From: Dactylellina haptotyla
Taxonomy: Eukaryota; Ascomycota; Orbiliomycetes; Orbiliales; Orbiliaceae
Direction: 5' to 3'
Assembly: GCA_031310005.1 (NCBI GenBank)
Contig: CM062385.1
Coordinates: 1,798,001 to 1,862,000 of the forward strand
Length of the DNA: 64,000 nt
The notes beneath the pieces were generated by a model. That model had not been told where the DNA came from and ran no database searches. It saw only the letters and a list, made by a program, of their open reading frames with translations. Every line of letters starts with the position of its first letter. The first letter of the stretch is position 1. Both the position numbers and the translations under genes were made by a program. Below are positions 46,781 to 59,687 of this stretch, one piece after another.

Positions 46781-49700
46781 AAACGGCATGTAACCCCGAG
46801 GCAGCTTTGAACGACAGAGACAAAATGCTTTTTTTGTCCTAATTTTGAAGATTTCGCTTTTGATCTCATAAAACATTGGACGGTGTCGTGCATAGGTTTC
46901 AGGACTTTGCAAGACGCAAGGGTCATCGACCAGATCATACGACACAATTTTCGCGGCATTTTATTTTCCGAAACCGATATGCTTTTCCCGTATCACTACT
47001 CATAATTCATTATTGCATAATCGATTTACAGCGACATTATTCAGAACTATTGGTTCCATTCGCGGCTTTATTTCCTTTCTAATGAGCATTTAATGAACAT
47101 CATTCATCTAACGACATGGCATCATTTTATACACTTTTTCACATATTGTCATATTTTCGGGGTGGTCATAGCGATCTAAACTGTATAAAATTCACGGAGA
47201 TGTATTATTACAAAAAAATGTTTCTTTCTTATATTTCAGATTGCTTTAGGGGGTTCTTACTTTATTTCTATTCAAGCGAGCGAGCGAGATTGTTTTATAT
47301 TATTGAATTGGCGGATTCGTTTTGTAAAGATCATAGAATATATAAAGAGATTCGGTACACAATCAAGGAAAAGGGTACATCTTTCACCACCAAATATGTT
47401 TTCTATTCCAATGGAGAAACAATTGGGGAAGTCCCGTCTTGTAACTAGACATGGCGCTGACTGTAGGAAAGTCAGTGTTGCTGGGTCGTCCACTTATGTG
47501 TTGATTTTGTGTTATTTCCCAGATCCTTAGACATATATTTCTTAAGCGCCCTTCACAAAGCTACTACTGATAATCTACAAAAATCTTTGCTTTCGATCAG
47601 AACTCTCTAAGCAGCAGCTACCGCTGATATCTATGAAATCACATAGAGAGTATTGGATTTGCTTCAATTTCATCGAGCCATGAACAGAAGAGGTTCTATA
47701 TACTGTGTTGGGGACCAATTGGTGACAACGTATCGCTATGTTAAATTCTTTTATATTTGACTCTATGTAGTTAAAGTCGTGCATATACATGTTCGCCCTT
47801 AGCATTTTGTTTTAGTCTTGTATAGAAGAGCACTGTCCCAACAGAAAAATCCTTATTCCAACGATAATCACTTGATCAACACTCACCTTAGTTGAAAATC
47901 TATAGCTATGGGCTACAGAGAAGGAAATCGTACATCCCTCCAAATAGTACAACGATTTCATACCTACTTGATTGAAAGATATAGCCGGCTGTAGAACAGT
48001 TGCCTGAATTGGTTAATTTGTACCAACTCGGCAACGATACCCCCTCAGCTCTCATGCCCTTGGCTGCGTGGCCCAATGATAGACTATCTTGGCCGGTTTT
48101 ATGCGGCCGTCTACGTTCGCTATCCGCGAAGCACCCACTCGGGAATATTCGGTGGCGTTTTTTTGTGCAAAAGGATGCATATGGACACGTGAATCACACA
48201 GCGGATGAGTCAGCTCTGGGTGGTGGAAAAGGAGAAATTCTGAATTCTCCATCCCGGGTATTCTTGTCGACACCTTTTTGATCCTTCATGCAATCTACTT
48301 TTCTCCATTTTTCACATCTTTAAATCGAACAAACGCTATAGGGATGAGACAGCAATGCGCACTTCGCCCACTAAGGCTTGCTTACGAAGACAAATTCAAC
48401 ATTCTCTTTGGCAGATATGAAACAAAGTTTCCGTGCAACTCGATCGGTGGACTGGACCCAGCCCGGATTATTCCGCTACAAAATTTCAAACAGAGCTCCC
48501 CAGGTATTGTAATCAATACTGGTACTTGTATTCAGTTACAATCATTTGGTATTTTGCGGAGTACTGGCCTTCGAGAAGAGCATTGTTGAAATTCAACGAT
48601 AACATTCATCAAAATGCACATAAGCTCGAACCGCGAAGGAGTATTGCAGATAGGTGCTGAAGGGCTCATTACGGATGATATACCTTAAGGGCCTATAGAA
48701 GTAAGCCAAAGACGCCCTATTCCTTCAACGAAAGAATATTTCACCAAGCTTACCTTCCCAAACTCATTGTAGGAGTTCAGTGATCCGTCGTCACCGAATC
48801 AACGTCACAACGCAGGAATAGATCACTTTGCTCAGACTCCAACGCAGCTGCTCACCTCACCCCGTTATAACCCGTTGTGCCAATGAATGTCGCGCACATA
48901 CAAGAGCATTAAAGAGCTCGGTATTCGGAGAATATAAGGCCTTCCAATGCTGCCAGATCTTCTGCAGGCACCGCCGCCAAGTCTTCAGGCACGGGAGGCA
49001 CGAGTCGCAACCCAAATTTAGGCCAGGTTTTGAGACACGAGGCCCTTCGGTAGTTGGATGGTTCTGTCAAAAATAAGGTTACACAACCCTTGCGAACCAA
49101 TTGTATTGGGTCCACCCGGTCGGAACCTTGGGATTCGGCGTCCCCGATGACCTATAGGGCGCAATCCGGGTGCAAACCGAGTGGGTGAAGTCGCATTGGT
49201 GTGATTCATCCTCAGATCTAAAAATTGCAGTATACCGAATTAATGCTCGCAATAGTAGCGGTGGGGAGAGATACCAGTCAATTTGAAGGGTCGGATATCG
49301 CTATATTTTACCACCTATTGAACCGCTTACTTTATGTTGCGTTCAGTAGAGTTTCTCGCTCAGCTGGACAAGGGCCAACCCCTCGCCTAAAGATTCTCAA
49401 AATCACGATCTTTTTTTAGATGAGTAATCGAATAATCGACCCATGCCACAAACACTGCAAGAACTGCCTGCCCCATGCATGCAGCAGGAGATCAGATGCT
49501 GGAATGCATAATGACGCCCACAAATCAATTTGACAACCATGGATCTCCATGACGAATCGAAGGGGAAAAAAATGCAATACGATGCTTCTGAATATTAATC
49601 TGCGTGCCCTTGTTCTCGGCTAGCCGATGCATGTCTCGCAATCTTGAGAAACGAGAATCAGGCCTTCTAATTGCGATTTCATTGACACACAACTAACGGA

Positions 49701-50604
49701 GGATCCGACTCGCGCTATCCCTCCACAGCTGAATATATCCGATTACTCATTCTCCATTGACCAAATTGCGACCACGAGGAAACCATACAGTATCATTTTA
49801 ACCTCGATTGGTTGAAACTAACATCACATGCAACACATTTCCCTGTCGTGTCTTCGTCGACTTTTCAACGCACATACTCGCTCTGAGCGGTGATTGATCC
49901 TACAGATGCCATTTGGATATCTAAGCAGGGCATAGTGTTCTCTATGAATCATGAGGTTCTTATTTCTCTTAGATACATGTTCAGAGCGAAGGGAAACAAT
50001 GAAAGGAGCGGGCTCACTGGCGTATACGCCTTTCTGATAGTCTTCTCTACGGAAGAACTCCATCGCAATGCAAGGTTGGTATAATATGTCTTTAGGAAGC
50101 AAGTAGAAAAAAAAAACTGGGATTGGGAGCCAGGGACAATTTGTCATTGACAGGTTATGACATGATACGCTAAATTCAGGGCGGAGTGGAAACGCTTGAA
50201 AACAGGTTGATGGATACAGTACTCGGAACTACATTAAATGTATTAAATAGGAGAACATGGGGGTTACGTGTCAAGTGGTGTAGATGTTCATGACCCTAGC
50301 CAGTAGGAGCCCGTAAAAGAAAAAATCGAAAGTAAGGGGTAACAAATATGGCATGGGGGTCCGACGAAAATTTGGACAGGAAACGAATCACAAAGGCAGT
50401 TGATACATGAATAGAGGGTAAATGTGGCTGCTTACAGCGAAGAAAGGGACTGTTTCAAAAAGAAGCGGGAAAATAGGAAGAAAATCGAAAGGCAAACGGG
50501 ACGGAACGAACAAACTATTGTGGGATCTAGTGCCGTAGCGCTGTATTCTGCTTCGAATGGACTACCCATATCAAGGATTGGTGCGAAGGGCCGTGCTATA
50601 GCTT
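46781..50604. other. Intergenic, 3.8 kb
   Basis: AT-rich after the RBR gene (about 46940-47450), then mixed composition. A short AGCG repeat (GCGAGCGAGCGAG, 47275-47287) occurs. Open frames are short and motif-free. The right end is the 3' flank of the minus-strand zinc-cluster gene. Confidence 0.4.
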
Positions 50605-51860
50605 TCATTCCAGTGGCAAATCACTGTGCAAGCTGTGGACGCTACCCCGGGAGGACCCGGCATAAACTGACGGGATAGCTTCGTGTACTCTTCGTTGGAT
50701 TTCCCCAGCAATCCATTTTCGAACTTCGGGGGCGAGATTGCCTTTTCCTTCTTCGAGATCTTCGATCATTTTGTGAACGCCTGTTAACTTCAAGCAAACC
50801 TCCCAAGTGCGGCTACCCGGGCTACAAACTGCAGCCTTGGCGATTTCGAAGTCGTCGTCGGTTGCGTGCTCAAGAGTGCTCAGGAAAGTGTTGGAAGCGT
50901 AAGGATCAATCAAAAGGATTTCGGGTGACAATGTATCGACCAAAGACTGCCACCGGGAACCTCTCTTGTCTTCGTGTGCGATAGGATTAGTCGGCATGGC
51001 TCCTGATGGGCTTTGGTACTCCCAGTGAGATGATAGCGCGGAATTGCGACGTTGCGGTCCTCCGACCTCTTGGTAAAATGTATCCACCTGGCCCGTCATC
51101 TCGTACATTCTATGTCTTTCCATGCTATTTCTTCGTTTTTCCAAAGACCGGTAAAGTCTGCGGATTGCATTGTTATCCTCCACAGCGAGATAGTTATAAC
51201 CATAAACATAATTCGTAAAATTGAGAGTTAAAAGCCAATCGAAAGCGACGCTCGGCGTCTGTAATAAGTTTGGTTGTACAAAATCATAATTAGAATGAGA
51301 TCTTGAAAGCGCCGGCGGTGATCGATGAGTTGGTGTAATATGCGAAGTCGACATACTAAGAGTAGCAGCATAAAGGGCCGGGTCCGCTAAATAATCTCCG
51401 AGGGTGGTGCTTGGTAGACTTGGAACCATCGGTCCAGTGGTGTACATATCCGTGGTTACCATCGGCCGCGAGACCGCAGACGACTGAGCGTGCGACATGC
51501 CTCGGGTTCGATAAACTGGAGGCTCTTCTCCAGATTTCGAAACGTTGGCAGAGCATGCGTAGCCATATTTAATGCATCGATCACATTTTACGCCTGGCCA
51601 TGGTCTTTCTCGGGGTACGCACTATTTTGAAAGAGAGATCTGTTAGTACAATTTTTTTTTCTTGGCTAAGTAGACATGTTGGCAGAAAAGGGGAAAAGGT
51701 TCAAATGTTGTCCAAAACCCCTCTTTCACAGAACAACTCCGAAGGCTGCACGGAAAAGAAATATATCTGCTAACGTTAAAGGTAGAATAGAACTTACTTT
51801 TTGTCTGTCTTTACGACACTGCGTGCATTTAAAATATTCTAATTTGCTAGCTTTAGGCAT
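50605..51860 (-). CDS. Zn2Cys6-type zinc-cluster protein
   Basis: Two exons, 51860-51798 and 51621-50605, around a 176-bp intron (GTAAGT donor, AAATAG acceptor) containing stops; 359 residues. The intron falls inside the cluster: KCTQCRKDRQK in exon 1 and CVPRERPWPGVKCDRCIKYG then YACSAN in exon 2, giving Cys-x2-Cys-x6-Cys...Cys-x2-Cys-x6-Cys. A DNA-binding role is usual for this cluster, but the rest of the protein (Ser/Thr-rich linker, then WLLTLNFTNYVYGYNYLAVE and a helical C-terminus ending SLHSDLPLE) has no domain I know. The wide spacing between the half-sites, with the PWPG/NWPS word, and the intron at the same codon match the gene at 12800-14934, so they belong to one subfamily. The bare 50605-51498 frame lacks the finger. 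Confidence 0.75.
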
Positions 51861-54800
51861 GTTGGCGCTTGAATAGTCGAGATGGGACATCGAAGACATG
51901 CTAGGATACTTGAGCAGCTGTTCTTTGTAGAAACGAGTTGCTCTATCTAGGGCCGGACTATTGACCCGGTTAATGAAGTCGTCTGAAGATATTTTGCTGG
52001 TTGGGGGAGCGATCTAGTTCGCTCTCTAAAATATATAAACTTGAAGTTGGATAGGAATAAGGGATGTGGTCGGCTGTGAAATTATATTACTGATTTCGAT
52101 AGCCTATAGTTAAATGGTTTATTATTAGTCTATTCTTATAGGAAATGTATCGCGCAGGACGAAAGGATGTTGAGGAGGAGGAGGCGTTGGTGATGTTGAA
52201 CTTTTGAGGATGTTTCTTTACAGGACATGGCTATATAAATTTTTCCACACGGCAAGACATGCATATGCAGGCCGGAGGGTGTGACAAAGTGTTTGGTGCC
52301 CTGGGAGCCCCCGTTTTTGAACAGAAAACAAGCATTAACGATTCACAAAAGTCTTACCTTGAGAGAACACAGATCTAGCTGAAAATTCTATATATAAAGT
52401 ATAATGGTGATTTCACTGTAACGTAACTTCGATCACTGGTATCCTAATTCAGTGCTGCCAAATAAAGCCTTAAAGAGCGAGTCGGTTATTGGGTCCTAGA
52501 ATAATGGAAATCGTCGATAATATGAGTCGTAAGTAGGTGGTCCGGAGCGAAGAAGCGAATCCAACGAGGCAAGCCAAGCTTGTAAGTGTGCTGTAGAAAC
52601 AGAACGGAGGAAAGAGAAAAAAACAAAAAGTGTTGATCTGGAATACTGGTGTTGTCTATCCGTCAAGTCACCAATTCGGAACCAAATTGTGCTGTATAGT
52701 CGGTTGGAGAGTCGAATGGTATTTGGAACTGCGAATGCGAAAATGCCCGAGGCGAGGTAAAAAGAGCAATATTGGTTACCAATTGCCTTTATCCTGATAG
52801 TATAGGTTTCTTAATTTACACGGTTGCGTTGCGAGTTATCGTCAAGTCTTGTTCTCCAGAAATTTGATTGACTGAGCTATTTCCAGAACTAAGTGCAAAC
52901 TGGATAAGCCTGAAAGATTACCTAAGGCCTTTGGCGGTCGTCTTGGTCGTCTTGCTATTGTTCAACGGCTGTGGGTACCACACCTCAAAAATAGCACAGG
53001 CCGACCCTTGGTATCTCCGGTCCGAGCAAGGTATTTGAAGAGAGTTGTGAGGGAGGTTCTTGTGCGGCCTCAGATGACCCGGCGACAATATCTCTTTTGG
53101 GGACGTGTTCCGAAAGTTTCAAATTTAAGAGGCTTGAGGTACAGTATTTGGTCTAGTCAAGGCGTCGGCAGTCGACTCTTTATGAATATTGGTGTCGGTT
53201 TGATAGTTCTTGCAAATTGGACTGGATTGCTGATGGTTGAATCGAGCATTCCCTGGCCAGGCCATCCAGTCTTTAAGTATCAGGAACTCGAATGAGTCGA
53301 AGTAGCAAAAAATTTCCCCAGGATCCGTAGGTCGATGCTAGAACGGCAGGCAATACGCCTTTCCATAATTGTGTAGTGGATCTCTTCGCGAGCCGGAATT
53401 TTCTTGGACCTGATACGTGAATGGAATCGCGATATCAAGAGCGAAGGAAGATTTGGCTTGCCACGGTAAACCCGAAGCGCAACCATGTTGGTAGTAAGTT
53501 CAGGGCAATCTTGGTTGCAAGACAAGGGAACTCCGGTACCTGGCCTTGCTTTGTTAGTCTTCACGCACGCAGTTGCATCATTATTGCACCCAGCCTGAGG
53601 GGAGGTGTGAGTATTAAAGCGTTAACGTTCGCTCTCTGCGAAATGGGGGCACTCCCAATGATCACGCCTATGAACAGGGCTTGGTAGTTTATTCCTAAAG
53701 CAGTGCAGAATACCCCTGCAAACAACAACCCCTGTCACGTTGGTCGTCAACCCTGCCTAGGCGGCAGGGGTGTTCGTACAGCAGCCTCTGCGATTGGATT
53801 TTCGCTTCTTTCCCTGTGATACGAGCCACCGCTGTTGAGCCTCTTCGATCCTCTCAGGGAAATGCGACTGTTGCCGACTCGCAGAGGCGTCGGATTTCGG
53901 TTATGCAGGACGCATGTTTAGTGACGGTATTGTTGATCACGATAGAATCTTCAAGAGCTGAAGCTTGTTCGCTCTCTCAGGATACAGCACATATGACTGA
54001 TATCTAAGCAACAATCGATGCGATCCTTTGCGACTTTCATGATTTCTTTTGATTGCACAAATACGTATTCCCCACAGGTATTCTCGATAGACGCTATTCT
54101 TAATCTGCAATTCGCAAATTTTAGGCAGAGCAACAATTTGTTGACGGCAGCCCATGTCCTATAATCTGGGCAATGCGAAGTTAACCGAAACCATTGCTGA
54201 CACCCAAGAATGAAAATGCTGACAAACGTATTGGCGTCACTACTTTTCAAATACCCAATTGCTTGTTCGCCCTACACACTGCAGAGGCCGCCATAGGGCG
54301 TATGAGCCAACAAACCGGTTGTCTAGACCGTCTTCAGCTGTGCAGGGAACGCTCCCGTCGGTTTGACACACCGTCTATTCATGAGTGGCTACATTAGTCA
54401 TTGCATGTACTGTTCCTTAATACTGGTGACAGCGTTCACAACAAAAGCATTCAAAGCATTGAGCGGCCCTGTGCACAGTCTCGGAGAAAAATATTTCCAG
54501 AAACGTATCGTCCCTATGTATTGTTTGATTCTAATCACCACCTACTATACCTCTTCTGACCAATCATCTCGACTCTCAAATTTGCGATTCCAGTCGGGAT
54601 CCCAAAGTGTCGCCCTGAGGCTCAAGATCCGACGAGTATCGCCAACTTGACCAATCGATTGCCCTAGTTCAATAAATTTAATCCGTCGCCTGGTGGAATG
54701 CAATACTTCCTTTTTTCATTCGGCAAGATTGAACCGAATCCTGTGAGGCATTATAGCGCTTGGCCAATTGAACAGGTGATTGCCATTCCGATAAAGCTTC

Positions 54801-57800
54801 AGGATCGCGATGCACCGTCGCACATGTATGATTAGTATACCAATATTTCGAAACAATTGCGATATCGACGCTTCGGCCTTGCCATGGCCCTGGCCGAATT
54901 CGCTGGATCCGATTAAAATAAATTGTTGACTGTTTGGAAACACCCCACTGCCAGCTGGTCCGTTCAGAGAGTGCGAAGGTGGGAAGTGGACATCTTTGGA
55001 AATTTTAGGCTAGAGATGATAGATTTGGGGGTTGAGGCTAGTGCATATCTCACTAGCCACCCAATATAGATGTGGCTTGTCATGCTGAAGCAGTTCTCGA
55101 AAAAACTGTATGCATGCAGGAGAATCGCGAATCGTGTTTGAGGACCCATGCCCGGGAATTCCGGGGCATCTGTGCGACGTGTGCGGCCCCTGGGTAATGG
55201 GAATTTCCGCCAAACTTGTCGATCCATGCAGAGCTGATATCATGGTGCAAGTGGCTCGTGGAGCAGAAAGTTACTGCAAGGGCATCCTTTGGGAGCAAAG
55301 TGTGGCACCTCAGGGAAGCCTTGGGAAAGCCTCAGGTAGAATTTGGTAGGACAAGCCAGCGCCAGCACACAAGATCCCTGCAAGGAGCCGCACAGCCATA
55401 ACCCATGTCGCCTGTGGCTTGTGGCTTGATCGAGATAAAGTGGAACTCTTTTTGGTTGGTACATGGATCCCCAGTCTTCCCAACCTCTCGCACAGCCTCC
55501 AAACAGCACTCTTATCGATTAGAGCCAGCAATTGCTGACCATCATTCGGCTGCAAAGATTTCAAATGGGTGACGTTGGAAGCCCAAAATTGAAGGTGGAT
55601 TCCCAAAAGAATTCCCCGAAACGTTAACGTGGTCAGAGATTTACCCGGGGACATTGGGATACGAGCCATTCTGGGCGTTTAAGAGCTGAAGGCGTGTTAA
55701 AATAGGGTTGACATACGTCTGATGAATGTTTGAACCTCGGCCCATTCAACGGACAGGCTCCAGGCGCATGTATGAAACTCCTCCCTGTGGTTCGGCATCG
55801 CCCGAGGGGACTACGTCAAGGCCTCCCATCCTGGGGCCCACGCATACCAAAATAGCGGATCAGCGCTGAATAGTTAATGGAGACGCCGCAGAAACTCATA
55901 CATAGCTAGGGCCCTGGCACAACCGAGGGACTCCAGGAATTGGGTATTGGGAGACCACGGTACCTACACCGGGGACTCATCTTCCGACTTAGCGATGATT
56001 CGTTTTCCGTTGTGGCTTGAAAATGGAGTATTTCTGGCGCAAATGTGCTGCATGTTAGGATAGCACGCTGCACGCAGAACCGCCTTTTTTAGTGCTTCGG
56101 CGTAAGCGTACTCCAAAATAGACCCCAACAGTAGAAGACCGTCACCAATTTTTAACCTCCTCAACTAATTTTATCAACCATAGATAATTCTTTTTCTGCT
56201 TTCAGAAAATTATCGCGCCTCGGCACACGAGTCTCGACCCGGCGATTTTCACTGTGCGAAACCTTCACGTTCGCACTTGTGAATCTTCGACCATTCCTGA
56301 TCGATCACGATGCAGCTGATTGATCAGGCGACAATGGTGAGTCTCTTCTATATTAAACAGTAGTTATTGTTGCTTTCGCAATTGGTGATTGCATATTTGG
56401 TAGCATTGCCATTCTAGACCTGCATGATGCCACAACGGATAATGATCGTCTCCGTGTTCCAAATATTTCGTGTTTTAATCTATATTTTGACACCCTCAGC
56501 TGTAAACGGCCCGCCTAAGTCAAAATTCAGGTATTCTTCCGATTTAATTTTGCGCGGAAGGTTCCGAACCGCATCATACTTCTCCTGTCCGTTGCCGGGT
56601 ATAAACGGAGACTACTATGATTCGCGGTTCAAAGATTAGATAGTCATGCGGATATCATGCCGTCTCTTCGGTTGGGGCTCATCTTTACTTGATTGTCATA
56701 GCCTCGTAGAGATATATAGCAATGCTGTGAGATAATTGGGCCGTCGGAGACTGGGGTATCTGACTACCCACCCCTATGTCAGATTGCCCCGCTATGGAAT
56801 CCACTCCACTTTAGGAAATCGAAAACCGTGGCTAAAGTCTGATCGCCCTCTATCTTCGGAAAATAAATGGATCTTGAAATCATATCAGCAGTTTGATTGG
56901 TTGAATGTGTCCCGTGTTTTCACTTTTCCATGATATCTTACTGAGGGGCTCGTCTATTCCCGCCAACGTTCACCAAACTGTCAAATTCGACGTGTCTCAT
57001 CCCGTGTCGTCTGCATCGATATTAAATCTGCTCGAATCCTTCACTTTATTCAACTATGGCTCCACATTTGGTTTGACCCTAGTGGTTGAAAGACTCTTTA
57101 GCGAGTCAAGTCGTTGCAAATTCATTCGGAGAGTGACTTCATTGGATCGCTGTTGGTTTGCTGACTTGCTAGATTGCAAGGCTACGCTACTGAACTAACC
57201 GTATGATGTAAAACTCGTGGCTGTTTGCTTGTGTTACAAATAAGTACCGAAGAGGTGAGCCGTTCGCCAGTAGCCGTTCAGAATTTATCAGGCTCTTGTC
57301 AGGTGGGTCAAAAATAGGGCTAAACTGCGCCCTATGGCTAGGCAATAGGTGCCTGACGCCAAAGATAGGTTGCTCATACAAATGAGCAGTTCGTTCTTCT
57401 TCCAGCGCAAATGACTTGAGGATACACGCGTGGGACGAAGCTACCCCTTATACTCAGCGCCTAAGGAATTCTATTTTTCGGTAGTAGAGGTGAATTGAGA
57501 GTAATTTGTTGCTTTACAGAAATCCGAGACTATGTAGTGGAGGATTGGTAGCCTTAAATTCCTTTCTTTATGGGGATAATAGAATCAATTCGCTCGTGTC
57601 TTGCCAACCTTGCATCTTTGGCGTATGGTACAAAGGATATGTGCAGTTGCATATGTAACGCTTGGAAATTGAAACTTCTCTATAATATTGAGGCACCTGG
57701 TTTTGGTTTCGCCCCACGAAGAACCCCAAGAGACTGTCCAGTGTAAGGACCCCTGAAGGCGATCTTGTCCGGGTGTATAGGAGTGGAGACTCAAGCTACT

Positions 57801-59687
57801 ACTACTCTCAGGACACCTTTGAAAGCATCTTACCAGACCCGGTCGGAATCTTTCACAGCTCTTATCCTAGCGTCCAGCAACGAGATTAAGTTGTCATCAT
57901 GATTGCTGCGACTATGATCGTAGCCAAACTGACCCTTCTGGCTTCGAGACTAGATCGTAGCTATGCTGATCGACTGCCGATATACATCTGTAAATTTAGA
58001 ACTGTATATTTGAAATGGGTCAATAAATTTTCTAGACTTAGGAGGTCTCTAGGCACCTAGATATATATTGAGCATACGGGATAAATTTAAGTATTTCCCC
58101 AGTAACCTATATATACTCTAATAATAGCCACTCCGTTCGAACATCTATCAATTTCATTGCGAGTTTCTAAAGAGTAGTGGCAAGTTACCCTCCGCCAGGT
58201 ATTTGATCTATTATGCTATATTTAATCTTAACGCTCGATTCTCACTTCATACCTTTCCACCCGACATGAATTTGACATATATCCACTAAAATTCCAATTC
58301 CGTCGGAAATAAGCTACACGAACTGGAAGAAATCGAATTTGGCTGGTCTCGTCCCAAGACCAGAGCAAGATTCGGCCGCAAAATTGGTTTGCGTTGCACG
58401 AGATGCGTTGTCTGCACACAATCCAACGTCCGAGAACATCTTCCCCTGACCGAAGTGACCTTGGGTCTAGCCTCAGGCTCTAACTCGATCGAACATCGTC
58501 TGTCCCCAGATCATATGACAATATCGCGCCGAAAAGTGCCCTCCGCTCGGATACTCAATCTCTCCCAAAAGCATGCTACACAGCCGTACCACTGAACCCA
58601 TGGCCCCTCTAGTACTTCCCTTCGGAGACTTTTTTATGTCAAGGTTACCTGAGAAAAACTCTTTCGAGAGCCAAAAACGGCCCGAATGCGTTGTCCGGCT
58701 TTGAGTGTGACCTTTGCCAGGCCACCAAGCCTAGTTTTTCTGAGTGCACACATCGGAAATCTACCGAGGGACACAATTGGGCCCGAGTTTACCCGTTATC
58801 GCAGGTGCATACGGATCGAAGGAGGAATGGCGAGGGAAGGGATGGGATGGCGACATGAAGCAGTCGGACATTGGAGCTCGCGCTCTCGCTCTCGGAAAGA
58901 CTAGGTCGGGCAGCACCAAAGTGGGAACAGCCTTTCCACACAATTAGGCTACGGTTAAGGGACCTGTGGGTGTGCTCAATCCGTTTTGCTGGTGTGAAAA
59001 TGGCCAGACCTCGTGCATATTCCCTACAGCTGGTCCCTTGCTTATCGGTGCACACGGCTGCATAGAAGACCTCGACCCATGCAGCAGCTGCTTCGGCCAG
59101 TCTGCTCGGATCACAATTGGATGGAGGGGCATGTTTGATAGCTCTTTTTTCTGAGTAGCAGCTACCGGTGTGAGCTAGCCAGCTTCAAGCGAGTTTCTCG
59201 ATAGCCGAATTGCGAAAAGTCTACGAGGAGTGTTTGCTGGTGCCCGTTGGGGCGAGGTTCTTCTTTGATACAGGCCTAGAAGAAAAAGCTAGACACTACT
59301 ACTTATTTAGTAAAAGCTAATTTATTTTTTTTCCTTTCGAAGGCGGCGGCGGGCAAGGGTAGCAACGTTGCCTCCAATACGAGATTTCTGCCGCTGTTCG
59401 TCCAACGTCGCTTTGTTATCGCAGGGAAAAAAATCTCTCCCTTTCACCATCTTTTAATCTACATTCCCCATCACACTCCGCAAAACTTGCTTCGATTGAG
59501 AGAGCATACGTAGTCGGTACGCTTCTTACGGGTTATTTTTACTGCTTATTTGCGGTGTTTGCTATCCTTGCGCCGAACGCAGACTTTTTCTAGACGTTAT
59601 CGGACAGCTTCACAGAAATCCCACATATCCCTTCACCCGAGCAGACCAGCGTCCTTGTGGCGTTTGCTGCCCAAACGACAAAGGCAA
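51861..59687. other. Gene-poor region, 7.8 kb
   Basis: The left end is the promoter of the zinc-cluster gene. The middle has only short frames. One weak candidate small gene (56310-56639) is listed separately. The right end (about 59300-59687) is the leader of the glycine dehydrogenase gene and is C/T-rich. I see no transposon ends, RNA gene or CRISPR-like repeat. Confidence 0.4.
56310..56639 (+). CDS. Weak candidate small secreted protein
   Basis: If the intron 56337-56417 (GTGAGT donor, TTCTAG acceptor) is real, the frame encodes 82 residues. From an internal Met the text reads like a signal peptide: basic PQR, then IMIVSVFQIFRVLIYILTPS followed by AVNG. The rest is Tyr/Phe/Arg-rich with one Cys and ends DYYDSRFKD. 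Without family, promoter or expression evidence this may be chance. Confidence 0.2.

Noticed and set aside
47116-47448. A 110-codon plus-strand frame after the RBR gene
   Set aside because: Phe/Tyr/Ile-rich composition is what AT-rich DNA gives by chance.
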